This document shows, in pieces, positions 42,143 to 51,025 of a stretch of DNA of 64,000 bases. A program made the position numbers and the translations under genes. The notes beneath the pieces were generated by a model. It worked only from the letters and a program-made list of their open reading frames with translations. It was not told where the DNA came from and made no database searches. The DNA comes from SZUA-442 sp963759175 (GTDB taxonomy: Bacteria; Actinomycetota; Acidimicrobiia; Spongiisociales; UBA5794): positions 496,001 to 560,000 of the forward strand of contig CAVWXP010000010.1 of NCBI GenBank assembly GCA_963759175.1, read 5' to 3'. Within the stretch, counting starts at the first letter, position 1, and each line of letters starts with the position of its first letter.

Positions 42143-43456
42143 ATGGACATGACGTCACTCGCCATCTTCACGCGCGACCTGCGACTCCACGACAACCCCG
42201 TGCTCCATGCCGCCGCTCCCGACGCCGTTCCGGTGTTCATCGAGGATCCGATCGCAGAAACGCTCCACGGATCACCGAACCGACAGGCGTACCTCGCCGA
42301 GTGCCTCCACGACCTCGACACGAACCTGCTGGCGGCGGGTTCGGCGCTCGTACTCCGCAGGGGACCGTGGGTCGACACCGTCCTGGCCCTGGTCGCCGAA
42401 TCCAACGCATCGGCGATCCACGTCGCGAGGGACGTGACGGCCTTCTCGCAGCGACGCATCCAGCTCCTTCGTAGCCGGTCGCCCGTGCCCGTGACGGTCC
42501 ACGATTCGCTGACCGTCGTGCCCCCCGATGCACTCGCGCCCCAGACGTCGGACTTCTACCAGGTCTTCACACCGTTCCACCGCCGCTGGATCGCCCACGA
42601 TTGGCGCCCCATGCTCGCACCACCGGAGCTTGCGGGACATGAGATCGGGTCCGATCCCCTACCCACGGTCACCGAGGTGGGGACCTCGCCCGCTCGGCTC
42701 CACGGGGGCGAGACCGCGGCCCGACTCGACATGGATCGATGGGTTCCCCGCTCGAGGCGCTACGAGCACACCCGCAACGACCTCGGCATCGATGGGACGT
42801 CGCACCTGTCGGCGCCGCTGCACCTCGGTACCCTCTCGCCGCTCGAGGTCGCACTGCGGACCGGGGAGGCCGGGGCCGATGCCTACGTCCGCCAGATCGC
42901 GTGGCGGGACTTCAACCATCAGGTCCTGTTCCACCGGCCGGCGGCATCCTCTACGAACTACCGCGGCCACGATGTGGCGTGGAACGACGACCCCGCGGCG
43001 TTCGAAGCATGGACGGCAGGCGCCACCGGGTTCCCGATCGTCGATGCCGCAATGCGGGAACTCACGGCCACGGGCTTCATACACAATCGGGCACGGATGG
43101 TCACGGCGAGCTTCCTCACGAAGGATCTCATGATCGATTGGCGGCTCGGAGCGAGGCACTTCATGACGTGGTTGACCGACGGGGACGTCGCGAACAACCA
43201 GCTGGGATGGCAGTGGGTTGCCGGAACCGGGACCGACACGAACCCGACCCGGATCTTCAACCCGACCCTCCAATCCGAGCGCTTCGACGCCGACGGCGAA
43301 TACATCCGCAGATGGCTCCCGGAACTCGCGGAGGTGGAGACGGATGAGATCCACGATCCCTCGCCGCTCACCAGGGCAGCAACGGGGTATCCGTTACCGA
43401 TCGTCGACCACCGTGAAGCCATCCGGGCATTCAAGGACGCACGCGGATTCGGATGA
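42143..43456 (+). CDS. phr: Deoxyribodipyrimidine photolyase
   Basis: A 437-residue class I cryptochrome/photolyase protein that repairs cyclobutane pyrimidine dimers with light. The N-terminal antenna domain starts MTSLAIFTRDLRLHDNPVLH; the FAD domain shows RQIAWRDFNHQVLFH, GFPIVDAAMRELTATGFIHN, RMVTASFLTKDLMIDWRLGA and DVANNQLGWQWVAGTGTD with TNPTRIFNP. The asparagine and tryptophan residues around the flavin (WQWVAG, N in ANNQ) match active CPD enzymes. ATG 42143 or 42149. Antenna chromophore (folate or deazaflavin) cannot be read from the sequence. It converges with the two-component regulator gene; the roughly 140 bases between them show no feature I can name. Confidence 0.92.
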   Translation: MDMTSLAIFTRDLRLHDNPVLHAAAPDAVPVFIEDPIAETLHGSPNRQAYLAECLHDLDTNLLAAGSALVLRRGPWVDTVLALVAESNASAIHVARDVTAFSQRRIQLLRSRSPVPVTVHDSLTVVPPDALAPQTSDFYQVFTPFHRRWIAHDWRPMLAPPELAGHEIGSDPLPTVTEVGTSPARLHGGETAARLDMDRWVPRSRRYEHTRNDLGIDGTSHLSAPLHLGTLSPLEVALRTGEAGADAYVRQIAWRDFNHQVLFHRPAASSTNYRGHDVAWNDDPAAFEAWTAGATGFPIVDAAMRELTATGFIHNRARMVTASFLTKDLMIDWRLGARHFMTWLTDGDVANNQLGWQWVAGTGTDTNPTRIFNPTLQSERFDADGEYIRRWLPELAEVETDEIHDPSPLTRAATGYPLPIVDHREAIRAFKDARGFG

Positions 43457-43594
43457 GACGCCCTCGGCGTTGCGGTGACGGCCCAAAGATGGAACGGACG
43501 GAGATTGCAGGGAGGTGTTCCAGCAGCCCGTCATCCTCCCATCGGCGACAGAGTGCGTACCTGAGCTGCAATCGGATCGTGCACGTCGGAAGAT

Positions 43595-44227
43595 CTATCG
43601 GATGTGGTTGTCGTGTGCGAAGACGATCGCGGCGCTGCGGTCGCGTAGCTCCAACTTGGTGAGCACACGACCGAGGTGGGTCTTGAGCGTGGCTTCGCTC
43701 ACGAACAACTCTGCGGCCGCTTCGCGGTTGTTGAGCCCGCGTCCGACCACTTTGAGCACGTCGAGTTCCCGCTCGGTGAGTACCGAGAGGTCGATCGGCG
43801 CCCGGGGTGTCTGGTCCCGGTAGGCATCGAGCACCCGCCCCGCCACGTGCGGATCGATCCATGCATCGGCCGCTGCGACGGTGGCAATCGCGCGCAGGAT
43901 GTCCTCGCCCGGAGCGGACTTCAACACGAACCCTGCCGCACCTGCCCGGAGTGCGGCGGCGAGCGTATCGTCGTCGTCGAAAGTGGTCAGCACCAGCACC
44001 GGCGGGCCGTCGACCGTCCGTAGGTTGGCGGTCGCGGTGGCACCGTCGACGCGTTTCATGCGAACGTCCATCACGACCACATCGGGGTTGCACCGCTTGG
44101 CCTGTTCGACGACCTCGTCACCGTCGCTGCATTCGCCTACGACGCTGAGCTGAGGGTCGGTGGCGATCAGACTCCGCAGACCCTCTCGGACGACCTCCTG
44201 GTCGTCGACCAGCAGCACGCGAATCAT
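43595..44227 (-). CDS. NarL/LuxR-family response regulator
   Basis: A 210-residue response regulator with a normal receiver: MIRVLLVDDQEVVREGLRSL (acidic pair), phospho-Asp in DVVVMDVRMKRVDG (about residue 54), VLTTFDDDDTLAAAL and the Lys in GFVLKSAPGEDI. The LuxR-type HTH follows (LTERELDVLKVVGRGLNNRE; VSEATLKTHLGRVLTKLEL). ATG at 44227 overlaps the kinase stop as ATGA. With the divergent ABC transporter and DUF418 genes it forms a likely sensor-transport module in which it would control that transporter. Confidence 0.92.
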   Translation of the reverse strand: MIRVLLVDDQEVVREGLRSLIATDPQLSVVGECSDGDEVVEQAKRCNPDVVVMDVRMKRVDGATATANLRTVDGPPVLVLTTFDDDDTLAAALRAGAAGFVLKSAPGEDILRAIATVAAADAWIDPHVAGRVLDAYRDQTPRAPIDLSVLTERELDVLKVVGRGLNNREAAAELFVSEATLKTHLGRVLTKLELRDRSAAIVFAHDNHIR

Positions 44228-45219
44228 GTGGGGATCCTTGCGTGCAGCACCCACCGACTATCGCCGTTGGCACCGCCGACCTTCAGCGTTCCCCCGACGG
44301 CTTCGACCCGTTCGCGCATGCCGACAAGTCCGCTGCCCGCGGTCGTCGCAGAGCGACGTACGGGACGGTCATTGACGATCTCGACATCCACGTCGGCACC
44401 ATCTATCCGCACCGTCACGTCAATCGTTCCGGTGCCGTGGCGCACCGCGTTGGTCAGGCCCTCCTGCACCACCCGATACACGGTGAGCGCCGCCGGGGCG
44501 GGAACGTCGGTGAGGCATCCCGTTGCGCTGTAGGCGATGTCGGCTCCGCCGGCACGGAAGCTCTCCACCAGCTCCGGTAGTTCACCGGCTGACGATGTCG
44601 GTGGGCCGATACCGCCGTCGTCGCGGAGGAGCCTGACGACGCTGCGGATGTCGTCCATCGACCGGCGCCCCTGCTGCTCGGCGCGCTGCAGTGAGGCGAT
44701 CGCCGCGTCGGGATCTGACCGCACCGCCAAGCGGGCAGCCGCCGTGTGCAGCATCGAAGCCGACAGGGTGTGGCCGACCACGTCGTGGACGTCGCCGGCG
44801 AGCCGGCGCCTCTCGTCGGCGAGCGTGTGCTCCGCGAGCTCACGTTCGATCGCCAACCGATCATCGAGGATCCGCAGGAAGACAAGGATCATCCCGAGCG
44901 TGCCGAGCCCAACGAGCATCACCCGGGCCCCGAAGTCCGATTGGCTGACGCCCTGGCTGATCAGCACCAACGAGATCGTCACCGGGACAGCCACCACCCA
45001 CACCGGCGAGTTGGCGTCGCGTGGCCCCTGGGCGAGGGTGCTCAGTCCGATCGTGAGGAGTGTTCCGCCGGCAAGGGTCGCCGTCAGGCCTCCGGCCCAG
45101 GTGAGTTCCCACAGTGCGATCCCCGCCGACCAGACGACGAGCCCGGCGACCACCATCCAACGTGCCCGCCGCCGCTGCTGATCGGCGGCCGCATTGTCGA
45201 GCGTGAGATCGGAGCCCAT
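44224..45219 (-). CDS. HisKA_3-type sensor histidine kinase
   Basis: A 331-residue NarL-type kinase. Residues about 20-120 hold four or five membrane segments (MVVAGLVVWSAGIALWELTW; VPVTISLVLISQGVSQSDFG; VMLVGLGTLGMILVFL). The dimerisation helix carries the phospho-His in LAGDVHDVVGHTLSASMLHT and the ATPase domain ends with SGLVGMRERVEAVGGTLKVG. No large extracytoplasmic loop, so it probably senses the membrane or a partner transporter. It overlaps its response regulator by 4 bases and diverges from the small membrane protein and ABC genes. Confidence 0.92.
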   Translation of the reverse strand: MGSDLTLDNAAADQQRRRARWMVVAGLVVWSAGIALWELTWAGGLTATLAGGTLLTIGLSTLAQGPRDANSPVWVVAVPVTISLVLISQGVSQSDFGARVMLVGLGTLGMILVFLRILDDRLAIERELAEHTLADERRRLAGDVHDVVGHTLSASMLHTAAARLAVRSDPDAAIASLQRAEQQGRRSMDDIRSVVRLLRDDGGIGPPTSSAGELPELVESFRAGGADIAYSATGCLTDVPAPAALTVYRVVQEGLTNAVRHGTGTIDVTVRIDGADVDVEIVNDRPVRRSATTAGSGLVGMRERVEAVGGTLKVGGANGDSRWVLHARIPT

Positions 45220-45395
45220 CGTCCAATCCTCCCAGACGCAGCACGCCCTCGCATCGTTCGCCGGGATGATCCAGCCTGGCTCGAAAGATGATACCGATCA
45301 GTTCCGAGGCCGACGACAAGGAGGTTCACCAGCTCGACACTGGTGGCATCGTGTCGCGGAACCCGTCCGTGGCGAACAGGGAAGGGAATCACCGG

Positions 45396-45575
45396 ATGAA
45401 CCAACAGAGCAACCAGAGCGCACGACCGGCTTGGCAAGCACCACTCTTCACCGGCCTCGTCGGGGTGGGTGTCGGCGCCGCCATCGGTGCCGGCACCGGC
45501 ATGTGGTGGATGATGGGCGTGCTGGGTGGCGCCTTCGCCGGTTTCGGGACGATGGCCAACCACAGGAACGGGTGA
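45396..45575 (+). CDS. Small glycine-rich membrane protein
   Basis: A 59-residue protein, starting at ATG 45396 (MNQQSNQSARPAWQAP) with GAAGGGAA upstream. It contains one or two tight membrane segments rich in Gly and Ala (TGLVGVGVGAAIGAGTGMWW; MMGVLGGAFAGFG). The longer frame from 45288 would add an Arg-poor, unconserved-looking extension. It lies 3 bases before the ABC ATPase gene and in the divergent position to the kinase, so it is the first gene of the ABC transcript and may act with the transporter. No family recognised. Confidence 0.7.
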   Translation: MNQQSNQSARPAWQAPLFTGLVGVGVGAAIGAGTGMWWMMGVLGGAFAGFGTMANHRNG

Positions 45576-45578
45576 GCA

Positions 45579-46571
45579 GTGGACTCCTCGACACCAGCGA
45601 TCAGCGTCAGCGGTCTGCGCAAGTCCTACGGTGACCGCGAGGTCGTGCGCGGCGTGAGCTTCGACGTCGCAGCCGGCGAGTGCTTCGGCCTGCTCGGCCA
45701 CAACGGCGCGGGCAAGACCACGACCATCGAGATCCTCGAGGGCTACCTCGCCCGTGACGCCGGCTCGGTGTCGGTGCTCGGCAGCGACCCCGCCGATCCA
45801 GGTGCCAGCTGGCGCAGCCGCATCGGGATCGTGCTGCAGGACATGGACGTGTTCCCAACCCTCACCGTTGCCGAGACGGTGCGCATGTTCGCCGACCTGT
45901 ATCCGACTCCGCGTGGGGTCGAGGAGACGATCGACCTCGTCGATCTCGGTCGGCTCGCTTCGTCCCGGGTCGGCAGCCTGTCCGGTGGCGAGAAACGGCG
46001 CCTCGACGTCGCTCTCGGCCTCGTTGGTGACCCCGAGCTGCTCTTCCTCGACGAGCCGACCACCGGCCTCGACCCCGCGGCGCGGCGCGATTCGTGGACG
46101 ATGATCGAAGGCCTCAAGGAACTGGGGGTCACGATCGTGTTGACCACCCACTACATGGACGAAGCCCAGACCCTCGCCGACCGCCTCGTCATCCTCGACA
46201 ACGGGGTCGTCGCCGCCGAAGGCACCTTCGGCGAACTCCTCGAACGACACGGTGACGCCACCAGCATCTCGTTCCGACTACCCGCCGACACCGACATCGA
46301 CGTCGAGCGTCACGTTGTTGCGATGGATGCGGCGATCGATGCCGAGCTACGTGTCGACGGCACGCACACCACGTTCTCCAGCGCCACCCCCCAGCGAGAC
46401 CTGCACCGGCTCCTCAGCTGGGCCGACGACCACCGGATCGCGCTCGACGATCTCACGGTGCAACGCAGCTCGCTCGAGGACCTGTTCCTCTCCATCGGCG
46501 GCAGCGACACCGACGCTGCCACCGACAGCGGTACCGACGATGCCAACGACCGGGAAGCAGCAACACGATGA
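45579..46571 (+). CDS. ABC transporter ATP-binding protein (ABC-2 drug/lipid exporter type)
   Basis: A 330-residue ATPase of the CcmA/DrrA group. Walker A is GLLGHNGAGKTTTIEILEG, signature LSGGEKRRLDVALGL, Walker B LLFLDEPTTGLDP, and the switch His is in VLTTHYMDEAQTLADRL. A C-terminal extension of about 100 residues (after residue 225) contains the DUF4162-like part seen in export ATPases and ends in an acidic low-complexity tail. GTG at 45579 follows the small membrane protein gene by 3 bases; the stop overlaps the permease as ATGA. Confidence 0.93.
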   Translation: MDSSTPAISVSGLRKSYGDREVVRGVSFDVAAGECFGLLGHNGAGKTTTIEILEGYLARDAGSVSVLGSDPADPGASWRSRIGIVLQDMDVFPTLTVAETVRMFADLYPTPRGVEETIDLVDLGRLASSRVGSLSGGEKRRLDVALGLVGDPELLFLDEPTTGLDPAARRDSWTMIEGLKELGVTIVLTTHYMDEAQTLADRLVILDNGVVAAEGTFGELLERHGDATSISFRLPADTDIDVERHVVAMDAAIDAELRVDGTHTTFSSATPQRDLHRLLSWADDHRIALDDLTVQRSSLEDLFLSIGGSDTDAATDSGTDDANDREAATR

Positions 46572-47374
46572 GCGCAGCGACGGTCTTCGTCAGCCAGACC
46601 CGCTACAACCTGCTCGCCACCGTACGCGCCGGGTCCGCCATCGCGTTGGGCATCGTCATGCCCGTGGTGTTCTACCTCGGCGCGTCGGCACTGTTCGGCT
46701 CGGCCGCAATGGGCGGCGACACTCCCGTCGAGGTCCGCGACGCCGGCGAAGCACTCGACCTGCGCACGTTCTACGTCGGCGGGTTCATGGCCTACGCCGT
46801 CATCTACACCGCGCTCGTCGCACTCCTGCCCGAATTGGTCGACATCCGCGAGCGCGGCATGCTCAAACGACTCCACGGCACACCGCTACCGCTGCCCGCG
46901 TTCGTGGCCGCCCGCTTCGCCATCGCCTTGTTGATCGCCACCATCGGCGTGGTGATGATCGCTCTGCTCGGATCGGTTGCGTTCGGCGTCAGCACCCCTG
47001 CCACAGCCATCACCGGCCTCGTCGTGTACACCCTCGCCGGCACCATCACCTTCTCCTGCCTGGCATTCGCGGCGACTTCGATCACCCGCACACAGTCCGG
47101 GGCGCAGGGAATCTCCAACGGCGTGGGCATCATCCTGGCCATGATCTCGGGCGTGTTCTTCGCACCCGACATCTTGCCCGAGGCGGTGCGCTCGATCGCC
47201 CAGTTCCTCCCCCTCGAACCCGTCGCGAACGGCTTCCAGTCGCAGTACGTCACCGACGCCTCCGGGATCGGCCTCGACGCCCGTAACCTCGGCATCCTCG
47301 CCGCCTGGACCCTCGCCGCCATCACCCTCGTGGCACTGCGTGGATTCCGCTGGCAACCCCAACAGCAGCGGTGA
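46568..47374 (+). CDS. ABC-2-type transporter permease
   Basis: A 268-residue membrane subunit of an ABC-2 exporter with about six hydrophobic segments (AIALGIVMPVVFYLGASAL; FMAYAVIYTALVALLPELVD; AIALLIATIGVVMIALLGSV; VVYTLAGTITFSCLAFAATS). The phrase RERGMLKRLHGTPLPLPAFV is typical of the coupling loop in this family. It overlaps the ATPase by 4 bases, so the two are coupled. Export of a drug, lipid or small peptide under control of the divergent two-component system is a reasonable guess; the substrate is unknown. Confidence 0.92.
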   Translation: MSAATVFVSQTRYNLLATVRAGSAIALGIVMPVVFYLGASALFGSAAMGGDTPVEVRDAGEALDLRTFYVGGFMAYAVIYTALVALLPELVDIRERGMLKRLHGTPLPLPAFVAARFAIALLIATIGVVMIALLGSVAFGVSTPATAITGLVVYTLAGTITFSCLAFAATSITRTQSGAQGISNGVGIILAMISGVFFAPDILPEAVRSIAQFLPLEPVANGFQSQYVTDASGIGLDARNLGILAAWTLAAITLVALRGFRWQPQQQR

Positions 47375-47437
47375 CCCCGGCAAGCACACGCAGCTGATGA
47401 GACACCTCGATCCGATCCGATCTCGACAGGAACCACC

Positions 47438-48607
47438 ATGACAGGACCACCGACCACTGACATAGCGACCAGTCCGGCATCCGGACCGATCACCGGCGCA
47501 GAGCGCATCACGTCGCTCGACCTGATCCGTGGTGTCGCAATCCTCGGGATCTTGCCGATGAACGCGCTCGTCTTCGGCCTCGCCAACACCGCCTACTTCA
47601 ACGTGTCAGCAGATGGGGTCGAACAACCGCTCGACTGGATCATCGGCATCCTCACGATGGTTCTTGTCGACCAGAAGATGATGGCGCTGTTCTCATTGCT
47701 GTTCGGCGTCGGCGTCGTCATCTTCGCCGAGCGAGCAGCGGCCAAGAATCGGCGGGTGGTGTGGCTCAGCCTGTGGCGCTTCGCTCTGCTATTCGCCGTC
47801 GGAATGGCCCACATGGCGCTGTGGTTCGGGGACATCTTGTCCCTCTACGCGATGTGCGCTCCCATCGTGCTCCTCGTGCGCAAGCTGCCAGCCCGGATCC
47901 TCGCCGCGGCCGGAGTCGTGCTCGCTCTCGCCGGTGCGGCCCTCGCTCCGTTCCTCCAGGCGACGGTCGGCACCGACGGGACCGAACTCGGCGACTACTG
48001 GCTCGTGGGAGCCGGAGCGAAGTCGACCGACGTAGAGCTCTGGTTCCTGCTCAACGTCGGCGGTCGGGCCCTCGGTCTCATGCTCATCGGCGTGGCCCTC
48101 TACCGGCTCGGCATCGTCCAAGGCGAACGCAGCGACGCGTGCTACCGCCGGCTTGCCGTCTGGGGCATCGGAGCCGGCGCCGCTGTCACCTCGATCGGTT
48201 CGGTGCTCCACATCGCCACCGACTGGTCCGTCGACTACGCCCTTACCGGCACCATCCCAACCGGGCTCGGCACCATCCCCATGGCGCTCGGCTACATGGC
48301 CGCCATCATCCTGTGGAACCGCACCAGCAGCCGCCACCTCGAACGCTTCCGCAACGCCGGCCGCATGGCGCTCACCAACTACCTCACCCAGACCGTGATC
48401 GGGCTGGCGACGCTCGGCTGGTTGCTCGATGAACTCGATCTGACCCGCACCATGATCGCCGGCTGGATCCTCGCCGTCTGGGCCCTGCAGCTGTGGTGGT
48501 CGACCTGGTGGCTCGAACGCTTCCGCTACGGACCATTCGAATGGGCCTGGCGATGCGCCACCTACCGGACATGGCAAACACTCCGCAGGCCACACGCCAC
48601 TGCCTGA
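47438..48607 (+). CDS. DUF418-domain membrane protein
   Basis: A 389-residue membrane protein with an N-terminal heparan-alpha-glucosaminide acyltransferase-like region (ITSLDLIRGVAILGILPMNA) and a C-terminal DUF418 domain ending FRYGPFEWAWRCATYRTWQT. About eight to ten hydrophobic segments are visible. DUF418 proteins are common beside NarL-type two-component systems and ABC exporters in Gram-positive bacteria and may acylate or transport something at the membrane; no activity is established. It starts 64 bases after the permease, on the same strand, with no hairpin between. It converges with asd across about 130 bases without recognisable features. Confidence 0.88.
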   Translation: MTGPPTTDIATSPASGPITGAERITSLDLIRGVAILGILPMNALVFGLANTAYFNVSADGVEQPLDWIIGILTMVLVDQKMMALFSLLFGVGVVIFAERAAAKNRRVVWLSLWRFALLFAVGMAHMALWFGDILSLYAMCAPIVLLVRKLPARILAAAGVVLALAGAALAPFLQATVGTDGTELGDYWLVGAGAKSTDVELWFLLNVGGRALGLMLIGVALYRLGIVQGERSDACYRRLAVWGIGAGAAVTSIGSVLHIATDWSVDYALTGTIPTGLGTIPMALGYMAAIILWNRTSSRHLERFRNAGRMALTNYLTQTVIGLATLGWLLDELDLTRTMIAGWILAVWALQLWWSTWWLERFRYGPFEWAWRCATYRTWQTLRRPHATA

Positions 48608-48734
48608 CGCACCGAGACGGACGAACAGTTCAGCCAGTCCAGGGCCACGACGATCGTCAGAATCGAGCGGGGTTGCTGAGCACGGAACAGTCAACGTCGC
48701 CACCGGTTGAGGGTACGAAGCGTGACCGATCTGC

Positions 48735-49763
48735 CTAGCCGATCAGCAACTCGGCGAGCTCGACCGCGTTGAGGGCCGCCCCCTTGCGGAGGTTGTCGCC
48801 GATCGCGAACAGGCTGATGCCACCGGGGCGCCCGATCGTCTCGCGCAGCCTCCCGATCAACACATCGTCGATCCCGGCCGAGTCGAGGGGGGTCGGAACA
48901 TTCGTGTCGTCCCACAGCTGGGTGCCGGGCGCCGAACCGAGGATGGCGACCGCCTCGTCGAGATCGACGGCGCGGTCGAACCACATGCTGGCGGCGATGC
49001 CGTGACCCACCATCACCGGGACCCGGACGCACGTGGGTTCGACGGCGATGTCGGGCCGATCGAGGATCTTCCGTGTCTCGTCGACCAGCTTCCATTCCTC
49101 GTCCGTGTAGCCGGCCCGGGTGATGGAACCGGCGAGGGGAAGGACGTTGTAGCCGATGGGCCTCGCGTACAGGTCGCCGCCGGGGTCGGTCCAGTCCCCG
49201 GTCGCCAGGCCGTCGCGGTTGGCACCGAAGTGGTCGATCTCCTTTGCGAGCTGGGTCATGCCGGTCTGGCCGGATCCCGAGACGCTCTGGTAGGACGTGG
49301 CGACCATGGTCGAGAGCCCGGCGACGGCGTGGAGCGGCCCCGCAGCCATCATGATCGCCATGGTCGTGCAGTTCGGGTTCGCGACGATGCCCTCGTGCGC
49401 GGCGATGGCGGCGTCGTTCACGTTGGCGACGACGAGCGGCACATGGGGATCCATCCGGAACGCCGACGAGTTGTCGATGACGGTTGCCCCTGCCGTGGCG
49501 AACGCCGGGGCGAACTCGAGCGAGCGGGATCCGCCTGCCGAGAACAGGGCGATGTCGATGCCCGAGGGATCCGCCGTCGCGAGGTCCTCGATGACGACCT
49601 CGCCCCAGGGCGTGTCGACGGATCGGCCGGCGGACCGCGAGGAAGCGAACAGTCGCATATCGGCAACAGGGAACGAACGCTCGTCGAGGATCGAGACCAT
49701 GGTCGTCCCGACCGCGCCTGTTGCCCCGACGACCCCAACGGTCGGACGTGTGAAGGTCTTCAT
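48735..49763 (-). CDS. asd: Aspartate-semialdehyde dehydrogenase
   Basis: A 342-residue NADPH enzyme that reduces aspartyl phosphate to aspartate semialdehyde for lysine, methionine, threonine and diaminopimelate synthesis. It starts KTFTRPTVGVVGATGAVGTT and has FSAGGSRSLEFAPAFATAGA, VIDNSSAFRMD, the catalytic Cys in IVANPNCTTMAIMMA, SGSGQTGMTQLAKE and the His in RVPVMVGHG. ATG at 49763 overlaps the lysC stop as ATGA; the longer frame to 50264 runs inside lysC. Order lysC-asd is the classical actinobacterial arrangement. Confidence 0.95.
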   Translation of the reverse strand: MKTFTRPTVGVVGATGAVGTTMVSILDERSFPVADMRLFASSRSAGRSVDTPWGEVVIEDLATADPSGIDIALFSAGGSRSLEFAPAFATAGATVIDNSSAFRMDPHVPLVVANVNDAAIAAHEGIVANPNCTTMAIMMAAGPLHAVAGLSTMVATSYQSVSGSGQTGMTQLAKEIDHFGANRDGLATGDWTDPGGDLYARPIGYNVLPLAGSITRAGYTDEEWKLVDETRKILDRPDIAVEPTCVRVPVMVGHGIAASMWFDRAVDLDEAVAILGSAPGTQLWDDTNVPTPLDSAGIDDVLIGRLRETIGRPGGISLFAIGDNLRKGAALNAVELAELLIG

Positions 49764-50980
49764 GTCAGTTCTCCTCCGAGCCCGAGCCCTTCGTGCAGGA
49801 CCCGGACCGCCGATTCGACCTCGGACGCCGCAACCACGCACGAGATGCGGATCGGCGATGTCGAGATCATCTGGATGTTGATGCCGTTGTCCGAGAGGAT
49901 TCTGAACATGCGTGCTGCGATACCAGACTCGGTCTTCATGCCGATGCCGACGACGGAGACCTTGGCGATGGTGCTGTCGACCGTGACACCGCCCGCCCGT
50001 ACATCCTTGGCGACGATCTCCGCCTCGGCCCGTGCCATGTCGATCGCCGAGGTGGGGACCGTGAACGAGATATCGGTCGCGCCTTCCTGCGATACGTTCT
50101 GGACGATCATGTCCACGGTGATGCCGCGGGCAGCGAGTGGCTCGAACAGCGAAGCGGCGACGCCGGGTGTGTCGGGGACGCCGTAGACCGTCACCTTCGA
50201 CTCCGAGGCATCGTGGGCGATGCCGCGCACGACCGTCTGTTCCATGGTGTCCTCCTTGACCCACGTTCCGTCTCCATCATGGAACGATGAGCGCACGTGG
50301 ATGGGGATAGTGAACCGTCTCCCGAACTCAACTGATCGCGGCATCAGTACGCCGGCTCCCGCGGAAGCGAGTTCGAGCATCTCCTCGAACGTCACTTCGT
50401 CGAGCTTCACCGCATCCGGGACCGTCCGCGGATCGGCCGTGTAGACGCCGTCGACATCGGTGTAGATCTCGCAGAGATCGGCTCCGAGCGAGGCTGCGAG
50501 GGCGACCGCCGTGGCATCCGAGCCGCCCCGGCCGAGCGTCGTGACGTTCCGAGTGTCGGGATCGACGCCCTGGAACCCTGCCACGATGACGACACTGCCC
50601 TCCTCGATCCCCTCACGCACCCGGTTCGCACGGATGTCGCGGATCTCGGCATGGCCGTGGCGGCCGGTCGTCAGGATCCCCGCCTGGGAACCCGTGAGGG
50701 ACAGGGCCGGAACACCGAGGTCCTGGATCGCCATCGCCACGAGCGACATGGTGATCCGTTCGCCAGCCGTGAGCAGCATGTCCAGCTCACGAGGGTACGT
50801 GTTGGACGAGACATCGGATGCGAGGGAGAGGAGCTCGTCGGTTCCCTTGCCCATCGCCGACACGACGGCGACGACCTGGTTCCCCGCCTTGTAGGTCTCG
50901 ACGACCCGGGAGGCGACCTTGCGGATCCGGTCGGCGTTCGCCACCGACGTGCCGCCGTACTTCTGGACGACGAGAGGCAT
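49760..50980 (-). CDS. lysC: Aspartate kinase
   Basis: A 406-residue aspartokinase, first step of the aspartate family. The kinase domain starts LVVQKYGGTSVANADRIRKV and includes VVAVVSAMGKGTDELLSL, SLTGSQAGILTT, TTLGRGGSDATAVALAASLG and CEIYTDVDGVYTADPR. Two ACT domains follow (from about 265 and 345: VTVYGVPDTPGVAASLFEPL; VSVVGIGMKTESGIAARMFR), where lysine and threonine feedback act in relatives. An internal start for a separate beta subunit is possible, as in Corynebacterium, but was not proven. ATG at 50980; it diverges from the cyclophilin gene over about 45 bases. asd follows with a 4-base overlap. Confidence 0.95.
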   Translation of the reverse strand: MPLVVQKYGGTSVANADRIRKVASRVVETYKAGNQVVAVVSAMGKGTDELLSLASDVSSNTYPRELDMLLTAGERITMSLVAMAIQDLGVPALSLTGSQAGILTTGRHGHAEIRDIRANRVREGIEEGSVVIVAGFQGVDPDTRNVTTLGRGGSDATAVALAASLGADLCEIYTDVDGVYTADPRTVPDAVKLDEVTFEEMLELASAGAGVLMPRSVEFGRRFTIPIHVRSSFHDGDGTWVKEDTMEQTVVRGIAHDASESKVTVYGVPDTPGVAASLFEPLAARGITVDMIVQNVSQEGATDISFTVPTSAIDMARAEAEIVAKDVRAGGVTVDSTIAKVSVVGIGMKTESGIAARMFRILSDNGINIQMISTSPIRISCVVAASEVESAVRVLHEGLGLGGELT

Positions 50981-51025
50981 CGCTCGATTGTACGTGTATC
51001 GGACGTCCTCCCATACCCTCGCCGC

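Noticed and set aside
43457..43594. Small gene or hairpin between photolyase and the response regulator
   Set aside because: No reading frame with a ribosome site and no stable inverted repeat were found.
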